From assembly GCF_900460065.1 (NCBI RefSeq), contig NZ_UAVD01000056.1, positions 124,001 to 188,000 on the forward strand: a DNA stretch of 64,000 bases. The letters are read 5' to 3'. The position numbers and the translations under genes were made by a program. Positions 58,110 to 64,000 of this stretch are shown piece by piece. Below the pieces are notes generated by a model. The model ran no database searches and was not told where the DNA came from. It saw nothing but the letters and a program-made list of their open reading frames with translations. The DNA comes from Streptomyces griseus (GTDB lineage Bacteria > Actinomycetota > Actinomycetes > Streptomycetales > Streptomycetaceae). The first letter of the stretch is position 1, and each line of letters begins with the position of its first letter.

Positions 58110-59462
58110 TCAGGGGGTGCGCCGCCCCAGGGTGAAGGCGACCAGGGCGGCGATCAGCGGGAAGAGGGCGACCACGCCGAGCGCCGTGGCGAGCGACATC
58201 GACTTCGCCAGGGCGCCCGCGGTGGCGCTGCCGACGCCGCCGCCGACGAAGAACGTGAGGTTGAGCAGCCCCATCGCCCCGCCGCGCCGGGCCGGTTCGA
58301 TGTGTCCCGACATCAGCGCGGTGGTGAAGACCTGGGTGACGGAGAACGCGGAGAAGCCGAGCGAGGCGCCGAGGATCAGCAGCAGCACGCCGGAGCCGGC
58401 GAGGGCCGCGGCCAGCGCCGCGGCGAAGGCGAGCGAGACGGCGGCGAGGAGCCGGTTGCCGTGGTCGCCCGCGGTGAGCCGGCCGGCCAGCCTGGAGAGG
58501 ACCGCGCCGACGACCGCGCCGGGCAGCAGCCAGACGCCGACCGACAGGACGCTCCAGCCGTGGTCGCGGACGAGGAGCTGCGGGACGGCGTACATCGCGG
58601 CGAACAGGCCGCCGTACACGCCGATGCCGATCACGGCGGCCTTCAGGAACACGCGGTCGGTGACGAGGGCGCGGGGCACGAAGGAGGAGTCGCTGCCGCG
58701 GGTGCGCCAGGTGAGCCCGGCGGCCGACAGGACGAGTACGGCGGCGGTGGCGACCACCAGCGGGGTGCTCAGCGCGAGGGCGGAGGACTGGATCAGCACG
58801 AGGAACGACATGGCGGTGAGCGTCAGCAGGGCGGCGCCTGGCAGGTCCATCGAGCGGCCGGAGTTCTTGCGCGCGGGCGCCCCGGCCAGGCACAGCGGGA
58901 CGACGAGCAGGGAGAGCGCGGGCAGGACCAGGGCGATGCGCCAGGTGACCCACTCGGTGAAGACGCCGCCCGCCAGGGTGGCGCTGGCGGAGAAGATGGC
59001 CATCGTCGCCCCGAATCCGGCGAAGACCTGCGGCCGCCTCTCCGGCGGCACCGAGGCGGTGAGCGCCATGGCGCAGGCCGCCATGGCGCCGGAGCCGGCG
59101 GCCTGGACGAAGCGCCCGGCCACCAGGACGCCGAGGTTGGGCGCGACGAGGCAGATGACGGCGCCGGCCGCGAGGGCCAGCGAGCCGAGCAGCAGGGCGG
59201 CGCGGACGCCGCGGGTGTCGGCGAGGCGGCCGAACAGCGCGGTGCCGACGCCGAGGGCGAGCGCGTGGGCCGTCAGGACCCAGGCCGTGGCGGTGGAGGA
59301 GGCGTCGAGCGAGGACGCCACGTCGGGCAGGGCCACTCCGGCGGCGGTGACGCCGAAGACGACCGGGCCGAACAGGGCGCCGTAGCGCAGCCCGTCCGAG
59401 CGGGCTCCCGGAGGGGAGACGGTGCCGGCGGCCGCGGTCGAAGCGGCCTCGTGCGTGGTCAT
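58110..59462 (-). CDS. MFS transporter (DHA1-like), cluster-associated
   Basis: 450 residues from the ATG at 59462 (GGGAG upstream). About 14 helices; VVFGVTAAGVALPDVASSLD, TAWVLTAHALALGVGTALFG and motif A GRLADTRGVRAALL; GGGVGSATAGALAKSMSLA. DHA-type exporter motifs are weaker than in DHA2 proteins elsewhere in the window. Candidate exporter of the cluster product; it has its own transcription unit flanked by hairpins. Confidence 0.87.
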   Translation of the reverse strand: MTTHEAASTAAAGTVSPPGARSDGLRYGALFGPVVFGVTAAGVALPDVASSLDASSTATAWVLTAHALALGVGTALFGRLADTRGVRAALLLGSLALAAGAVICLVAPNLGVLVAGRFVQAAGSGAMAACAMALTASVPPERRPQVFAGFGATMAIFSASATLAGGVFTEWVTWRIALVLPALSLLVVPLCLAGAPARKNSGRSMDLPGAALLTLTAMSFLVLIQSSALALSTPLVVATAAVLVLSAAGLTWRTRGSDSSFVPRALVTDRVFLKAAVIGIGVYGGLFAAMYAVPQLLVRDHGWSVLSVGVWLLPGAVVGAVLSRLAGRLTAGDHGNRLLAAVSLAFAAALAAALAGSGVLLLILGASLGFSAFSVTQVFTTALMSGHIEPARRGGAMGLLNLTFFVGGGVGSATAGALAKSMSLATALGVVALFPLIAALVAFTLGRRTP

Positions 59463-59498
59463 GAATGGACTCCCAATCTTGACGAGTACCTGCCAAAT

Positions 59499-59571
59499 GA
59501 CGAGCGGCTCCGGTCGGCAGGACGCCCACGGGGGCCGCTCGTCGATACGGGCGGGCAAAGGGCGCCCGCCC
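59499..59571 (-). terminator. Two hairpins between the flavin oxidase and MFS genes
   Basis: GACGAGCGGC (59499-59508) with GCCGCTCGTC (59534-59543), and GGGCGGGC (59549-59556) with GCCCGCCC (59564-59571); the latter touches the stop codon of the oxidase gene and is its likely terminator. Confidence 0.7.
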
Positions 59572-60950
59572 TACGGAAGGGGCGCGATGTTGTGGTTGAG
59601 CCGGAAGAGGTTGCCGGGGTCGACCGCGGCCTTCACGCGCGCCAGCCGGCCGAGGGTCTCCGGGTCGAAGCACTCCGCCGCCGAGCCCGCCGTGTCCGCG
59701 CCCGCGAGGAAGTTCAGATAGCGGCGGCCCGTGCCCCAGGGCTCCATCGCCCCGAGGACCACGTCCGGCGAGTCCGGGGGCGAGAGCGTCGCGAGGGTGA
59801 ACGCGCCGTCGCGGGCGCCGACCGCGTTGGGCACCTCGGCGGGCCGGGAGAGCGCACCGCCCAGGTGCCGCACCTCGACCATCAGATCGCCGCACGACGA
59901 ACCGGCCCCGGCCGCCCGCAGCAGCGCCTCCATGGCGTCGGAGCCCAACTCCCGCAACACGATGTTGCGTTCGTGGTAGGGCAGGGGATGCACCGGATCC
60001 TGGTGGATGTCGGCCACCGCGGTGTACGGCATCTCGCCGACCGTGTCCGCCAGCGGCGTACCGCACTCGCGCAGCGGACGGACGAGCCGCTCCCCCTCCT
60101 CGGCCCGGCCGGTGAACGCGATCCGCACATGCGCGGCGAACGTCCCGCGGAGGAACTCCGGCACGTCCGGCACGTCCGGCAGCCGCAGCAGCGCCACGGA
60201 GGAGGTCATCTCCTCGGGAACGGTCGCGGTCCACTGCCGCCAGGTGTGCAGGGCCTGCGCCGCCTGCTCACCGGGGAAGTAGATCCCGCCGCCGTGGAGC
60301 CGGCGCACCGGCACCAGTCCGAACCACAGGCCGGTGACGATGCCGAAGTTCCCCTTGCCGCCGCGCAGCGCCCAGAACAGGTCCGGATGCCGGTCGCGGG
60401 TGACCCGCAGGATGCTTCCGTCGGCGGTGACGACCTCGATACAGGTCACGTGGTCCGCCGCGTACCCGTACTGGCGGCCCAGCGGGCCGAGCCCGCCGCC
60501 CAGCGTGTAGCCCACCACGCCGACCAGCGGCGACGACCCGTTGAGCGGCGCCAGACCGTGCGGCGCACCCGCGGCGATCACCTGGTGCCACTGTGCTCCG
60601 GCCTCCACGTGCGCCGTACGGGTGAGCGGGTCGACGGCGACCGCGTTCATCCGGCGGGTGGAGACGAGGACACCGCCGCGCGCGGACGCCGCGATGCCGT
60701 GGCCGGTCGCCTGGACGGCGACCGGGAGCGCCTCCCGGGCGGCGAAGGAGACCGCGGCGGACACGTCCCCGGCCGACTGGGCGGCGACGATCACATCGGG
60801 CCGGTGCCGCCCGATCCGGTTGAACCCCGCGAGCTCCCTCTCGTACCCCGCGTCGCGCGGAGTGAAGACCTCGCCCCTGAGCCGTGCGACGAGCCCGTCC
60901 AGAGCGCTCTCGGCGATGCCCGCGTGTCCGGTCTGTCCTGCCACGATCAT
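59571..60950 (-). CDS. BBE-like FAD-linked oxidase (FAD_binding_4)
   Basis: 459 residues from the ATG at 60950 (GAAGGAC upstream). PCMH-type FAD domain: RPDVIVAAQSAGDVSAAVSF, QATGHGIAASARGG, where His84 is the probable covalent flavin attachment, VGYTLGGGLGPLGRQYGYAA and DHVTCIEVVTADG. It ends in a BBE-type segment FDPETLGRLARVKAAVDPGN LFR. No Cys for bicovalent binding is seen in the GxLxRxYG loop. No leader; probably cytoplasmic. It should oxidise a C-H or C-OH/C-N bond with O2. Its role in an AHBA-type pathway is unknown; it lies within the cluster between the SARP and an MFS gene. Confidence 0.87.
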   Translation of the reverse strand: MIVAGQTGHAGIAESALDGLVARLRGEVFTPRDAGYERELAGFNRIGRHRPDVIVAAQSAGDVSAAVSFAAREALPVAVQATGHGIAASARGGVLVSTRRMNAVAVDPLTRTAHVEAGAQWHQVIAAGAPHGLAPLNGSSPLVGVVGYTLGGGLGPLGRQYGYAADHVTCIEVVTADGSILRVTRDRHPDLFWALRGGKGNFGIVTGLWFGLVPVRRLHGGGIYFPGEQAAQALHTWRQWTATVPEEMTSSVALLRLPDVPDVPEFLRGTFAAHVRIAFTGRAEEGERLVRPLRECGTPLADTVGEMPYTAVADIHQDPVHPLPYHERNIVLRELGSDAMEALLRAAGAGSSCGDLMVEVRHLGGALSRPAEVPNAVGARDGAFTLATLSPPDSPDVVLGAMEPWGTGRRYLNFLAGADTAGSAAECFDPETLGRLARVKAAVDPGNLFRLNHNIAPLP

Positions 60951-61020
60951 GTCCTTCCTCCCGTGCCGCGCGGCGGTCCCGCAAGGCGCGGCGGCGATGA
61001 GGAGCAGTGTTCTCGTCCGG

Positions 61021-61066
61021 CGGGGCGTCTCCCATCCCCTGCTTAGGGGGGATGGGAGACGCCCCG
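61021..61066 (-). terminator. 19-bp stem hairpin after the SARP gene
   Basis: CGGGGCGTCTCCCATCCCC (61021-61039) pairs perfectly with GGGGATGGGAGACGCCCCG (61048-61066), loop TGCTTAGG. It separates the SARP from the flavin oxidase gene downstream. Confidence 0.9.
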
Positions 61067-61179
61067 TCCCTCCATCGGGGCGGGGAGGGACCTCGGCCCT
61101 CCACCGGGCCGCGGCCTCCACCGGGTCCGGGGCCGGGCCCGGCCCCCGGAGCGCGCGGGCACGCGATGGCGGACGCCGG

Positions 61180-62103
61180 TCAGCCGGAGCGCCCTTTCGC
61201 CGCACGCGGCACGCCCGTGCCGGACGGCCCGCCCGCGTCCCGCAGGTCCGCGATCTCCCGCTCCAGCAGGGCGATCCGGTCCTGCGGCCCCGGAGCGCCG
61301 GCCCGCACGGGCAGCGGCGGCGCCGGGGCGAGGCCCGGCGAGATCTCTCCCGCCGGGCGCCGGTCCAGGATCAGCCGCTCCATCAGGCGCAGCTTCTCGC
61401 TCGGTTCGAGACCCAGCTCCCGCGCCAGCCTCCGGCGCGTGTCCCGGTAGACCGACAGCGCCTCGGCGGTCCGGCCGGACCGGTACAGCGCCAGCATCAG
61501 CTGGAGGCACAGCGACTCCTGGAACGGGTTCTCCGCCACGTGCCGGGTCAGCTCGCCCAGCACCTGGCGGTGCCGGCCCAGCGCGAGTTCGAGCTCGATG
61601 CGGTCCTCGATCGCGGACAGCCGGTCCTCGTTCACCTTCAGGGCCACGGTCTCCAGGAGCTCGCTCCCCAGCCCGGACCCCACCGGCCCGTGCCAGAGCT
61701 GGAGCGCCTGCTGGAACAGCACGACCGCGCGTTCCGGTGACGCCGAGCGCGCCTCCGCCCGCGCCCGGCTGAGCAGATCCTCGAAGTGGGACAGGTCGAG
61801 ATGCACCCGCGGCACCCGGATCAGGTAGCCCGACGGGTGCGTCTCTATCTCGGCCGCGACACCCGCGGCCGAGAGGAGTCTTCGGAGGCCGGACACGCAG
61901 ATCCGCAGCTGGCTGCGGACCGTCGCCGGGGGCGCCTCTCTCCAGATCGCCTCGATCAGCCGGCCCACGCCGATCACCCGGTTCGCTTCCAGGAGCAGCA
62001 GGGTCAGCAGGATCCGCTGCCGATTTCCGCCGAGGCGCACGGGACCGTGCGCGCCTTGGACGACGAGTGGACCCAGTACGGAGAATTGATGGTGCGTAGA
62101 CAT
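61180..62103 (-). CDS. griR: SARP family pathway-specific activator
   Basis: 307 residues from the ATG at 62103. OmpR-like DNA-binding domain (FSVLGPLVVQGAHGPVRLGG, QRILLTLLLLEANRVIGVGR, ATVRSQLRICVSGLRRLL; ~7-90) and a BTAD domain (HLDLSHFEDLLSRARAEARS, LALGRHRQVLGELTRHVAEN, CLQLMLALYRSGRTAEALSV; ~97-245), then a ~60-residue tail. SARPs bind direct repeats and switch on antibiotic genes; in grixazone, GriR is the SARP activator, so that symbol fits by type and position. No TTA codon is present, so it does not depend directly on bldA. It lies 42 bp downstream of the F420-reductase-like gene on the same strand. Confidence 0.9.
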   Translation of the reverse strand: MSTHHQFSVLGPLVVQGAHGPVRLGGNRQRILLTLLLLEANRVIGVGRLIEAIWREAPPATVRSQLRICVSGLRRLLSAAGVAAEIETHPSGYLIRVPRVHLDLSHFEDLLSRARAEARSASPERAVVLFQQALQLWHGPVGSGLGSELLETVALKVNEDRLSAIEDRIELELALGRHRQVLGELTRHVAENPFQESLCLQLMLALYRSGRTAEALSVYRDTRRRLARELGLEPSEKLRLMERLILDRRPAGEISPGLAPAPPLPVRAGAPGPQDRIALLEREIADLRDAGGPSGTGVPRAAKGRSG

Positions 62104-62145
62104 GTGTGAACGCCTTCCTGAAACTCAACCGCGATGTCCGGGAGA

Positions 62146-62769
62146 TCACCAGCTGGGCATGAACTTGAAGCTCCAGCTCTCGCTGAGCTGCAGCCGCTCT
62201 CCCACCTCCTGCCCCAGCCGCCCCATGCCTTCCAGCACCCAGGCGTTGTCCAGGCCACCGGCGTCGAAGGCGCGCAGCCCCGACCGGTCGAGCAGCTCCA
62301 CGACGGCCACCTTGGCGCGGTCGTCATCGGCCGCGACGAACACGTCCACCACGAGCCCGTCGCTGGAACCCCGGCGCAGGGCACCGGCGTCGGCGGTGGT
62401 CAGCGCCTTGACCCACCGCACCTCCGGGGCGAGACCGACCAGTTGGCGGACCGCGCTCGACGCCGGGTCGGTCCGCGAGGGAACGCTCAGGTCCACGACC
62501 GCCTTGCCGGCCAGCAGACCGGCGTGCAGCCGGGTCAGCTCCAGGGCCTGGGGCCAGTCGATCGCGAAGACCACGATCTCCGGCCGGAGCGCGGCGGCCA
62601 CCGTGGTGGCCACCACGGTTCCGGCCGCCCCCGCCGTCGTCGCCCCGGCCGCCGCGGCTCGGGCCCGTCCGATGCTCCGGTCCGCCAGCAGCACCGCGGC
62701 GCCCGCCAGCGCCGCCCGCCGGGCGACCGCAAGCCCCAACATTCCCGCTCCGATAATCCCAATCCGCAT
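62146..62769 (-). CDS. NAD(P)-binding F420:NADP oxidoreductase-like protein
   Basis: 207 residues from the ATG at 62769. Rossmann motif IGIIGAGMLGLAVARRAALA (G-x-G-x2-G), an Ala-rich linker, EIVVFAIDWPQALEL and VVDLSVPSRTD, DAGALRRGSSDGLVVDVFVA, GGLDNAWVLEGMGRLGQEVG. This is the NADP_oxidoreductase_F420 (FNO-like) family; many members reduce F420 with NADPH, others act on small metabolites. Ribosome-binding site weak; an upstream GTG (62778) is possible. The downstream SARP gene may be in the same operon. Confidence 0.8.
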   Translation of the reverse strand: MRIGIIGAGMLGLAVARRAALAGAAVLLADRSIGRARAAAAGATTAGAAGTVVATTVAAALRPEIVVFAIDWPQALELTRLHAGLLAGKAVVDLSVPSRTDPASSAVRQLVGLAPEVRWVKALTTADAGALRRGSSDGLVVDVFVAADDDRAKVAVVELLDRSGLRAFDAGGLDNAWVLEGMGRLGQEVGERLQLSESWSFKFMPSW

Positions 62770-62780
62770 GAACGGCACAC

Positions 62781-62813
62781 TTGCGGGATACGGGCGCGGT
62801 TCCCATCCCGCAA
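62781..62813. promoter_or_regulatory. Dyad in the LuxR/F420-reductase-like divergent region
   Basis: TTGCGGGAT (62781-62789) and ATCCCGCAA (62805-62813) form a perfect 9-bp inverted repeat with a 15-base spacer, between the divergent starts at 62769 and 62911. A second dyad CCCCC-TCAGACA-GGGGG follows near 62862-62875. Confidence 0.6.
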
Positions 62814-62910
62814 TCAAGGGGGGCGGCGCTCCCCGGAGGAACGGCGCGAAAGAACCGCCCCCCTCAGACAGGGGGTTGGAGCGGGACGACGGGACTGTCA
62901 CAGTCGGGGG

Positions 62911-64000
62911 ATGACCGGTTCGACGATCTCGCGCACCTCGGTAGGCCGGGCGGAACTGCTCTCCCGGTCCGCGAAGGCCACCGACGCGCTCAGCATGTTC
63001 GCCGAGGCCTCGACGCAACTGCGCCGGCTCATGCCGTACGACGCGGCGGTGTGGCGGGTCACCGACCCGGTGACCGGCATGATGACCGCGCCGATCCGCG
63101 CGGAGAACCTGGACGAGGGCGGCTGCGCCGTCTACTGGGAATCCGAGCTGTTCACCGAGAACGTCAACCTGTTCCGGGATCTGGCGCAGGCCTCGGTCCC
63201 GGTCGCCGGGCTCCGGCAGACCACCGGTGACCTGCCCGCGCGCAGCACGCTCTACCAGACCTTCATGCGTCCTCGCGGACTCCAGGACGAACTGCGCGCG
63301 GTCCTGCGCGTGGGGGGCCGCCCCCAGGGCCACATCAGCCTGTTCCGGGCCGAGGGGCGCCCGGCCTTCGACGACGCCGAGACCCAGCTGATCGCCTCCG
63401 TCCTCACGCCGCTCGCCAAGCAGCTGCGCTCGTTCGCCGAGCCCTCCCCGCAGCCGCTGCCGGACGCCCCGCACGGCCCCGGTCTCCTCCTGTTCGACGC
63501 GGGCGGCGGGCTGCTGTCGGTCAACGACGACGCCCTCGCTTATCTCGACACCCTGCCCGAAGGCCCCGCCGTGCCCTCGCCCCAGGGCATCCGGGTGCCG
63601 GCCTGGGTCCAGGCGACCGCGATGAAGGCCCGGGCCGTCGCGCAGGAGCGCGACCGCGGCCAGGCGCGTGCGCGCGTACGGAACCGGGCCGGCCGCTGGC
63701 TGGTCTGCCACGCCTCCTGCCTGCGGGAGGCGGGCGACCGGCTCGGCGCCTCCGCGGTGGTGATCGAGCCCGCGAAGACCTCGGAGATCGTCCCGCTGAT
63801 CGTGGACGCGTACGAACTCACCGACCGGGAGACCGAGGTCACCCAGTTCATCGCCCGCGGCCTCCCGACCGGGGAGATCGCGGCACAGCTGCACCTCTCC
63901 CCGCACACGGTCCGGGACCACATCAAGGCGGTCTTCGAGAAGGTCGGGGTCTCCAGCCGCGGTGAGCTGGTGGGCAAACTGTTCACCGAGTACTACGCGC
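62911..64000 (+). CDS. LuxR family regulator with GAF-like sensor, cut by window end
   Basis: 363 residues are visible from the ATG at 62911; no stop within the window, so the C-terminus is missing. N-terminal ~180 residues form a GAF-like domain (MFAEASTQLRRLMPYDAAVW, VTGMMTAPIRAENLDEGGCA, LRVGGRPQGHISLFRAEGRP), then a middle PAS-like segment (GPGLLLFDAGGGLLSVNDDA), and a LuxR HTH at ~305-355 (LTDRETEVTQFIARGLPTGE, AAQLHLSPHTVRDHIKAVF). All leucines are CTC/CTG, no TTA. Divergent from the F420-reductase-like/SARP genes; may regulate them. Confidence 0.87.
   Translation, partial: MTGSTISRTSVGRAELLSRSAKATDALSMFAEASTQLRRLMPYDAAVWRVTDPVTGMMTAPIRAENLDEGGCAVYWESELFTENVNLFRDLAQASVPVAGLRQTTGDLPARSTLYQTFMRPRGLQDELRAVLRVGGRPQGHISLFRAEGRPAFDDAETQLIASVLTPLAKQLRSFAEPSPQPLPDAPHGPGLLLFDAGGGLLSVNDDALAYLDTLPEGPAVPSPQGIRVPAWVQATAMKARAVAQERDRGQARARVRNRAGRWLVCHASCLREAGDRLGASAVVIEPAKTSEIVPLIVDAYELTDRETEVTQFIARGLPTGEIAAQLHLSPHTVRDHIKAVFEKVGVSSRGELVGKLFTEYYA

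Noticed and set aside
61180..62103. bldA (TTA) control of the SARP
   Set aside because: Reading the antisense for TAA showed no TTA codon in this gene, nor in the LuxR gene (62911 onward).

Overview
The window is high-GC actinobacterial DNA, almost certainly a Streptomyces chromosome. The evidence is very strong third-position G/C bias, GTG/TTG starts, the group 2 sigma factor HrdD with a SigR-type promoter, a paired Scr1-type HTH regulator and DUF397 protein, a DUF6227 protein and a SARP activator. The right-hand third resembles the grixazone locus of Streptomyces griseus, so a griseus-like strain is my best guess, inferred from gene content only.

Layout. Positions 1-10.3 kb: a truncated MFS exporter, a zinc-ribbon FmdB protein under a CIRCE-like operator, methylthioadenosine phosphorylase, a SAF-domain protein and a 21-codon remnant of mscL. 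On the minus strand follows a translationally coupled oxidoreductase operon (NarI-like cytochrome b, molybdopterin catalytic subunit, four-cluster ferredoxin, Rieske protein, two small proteins), then a P1 peptidase followed by a 68-bp inverted-repeat element. Positions 10.4-22.5 kb: four regulator/target pairs, each with a visible dyad operator (ArsR/flavin reductase, WYL/MFS, MarR/DODA-type dioxygenase, TetR/MFS), plus hrdD and a questin-oxidase-like gene. Positions 22.8-33.5 kb: secreted M6 metalloprotease, acyl-CoA synthetase, an array of about 51-bp repeats, an ECF sigma factor with its CU044_5270-type partner, a GNAT enzyme, tRNA-Arg(CCU), an erythromycin-esterase homologue with altered active-site residues, an APH-type kinase and an ATP-grasp protein. 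Positions 33.6-49 kb: a large polytopic membrane protein, a D-Ala-D-Ala carboxypeptidase with a repeat-rich cytoplasmic region of about 500 residues, a GPP34 protein, the HTH/DUF397 pair, an SDR gene with an orphan 17-bp palindrome, a sodium/solute symporter, an ADP-ribosylglycohydrolase, a P-loop/TPR protein and a 38-bp tandem repeat.

Positions 49.2 kb to the right end: a 3-amino-4-hydroxybenzoate (3,4-AHBA) pathway of grixazone type. A cluster-dedicated aspartokinase with diverged ACT domains should feed aspartate semialdehyde to GriI (aldolase) and GriH (cyclase) to make 3,4-AHBA. GriC/GriD would reduce it to the aldehyde, and GriE (copper chaperone)/GriF (tyrosinase-like oxidase) would oxidise the o-aminophenol towards a phenoxazinone. 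Two MFS transporters, a BBE-like flavoprotein oxidase, an NAD(P)-binding F420-reductase-like protein, a SARP and a LuxR regulator (cut by the window end) complete the visible cluster. Strong hairpins separate its transcription units.

All functions are inferred from sequence motifs and remembered families; no database search was run.
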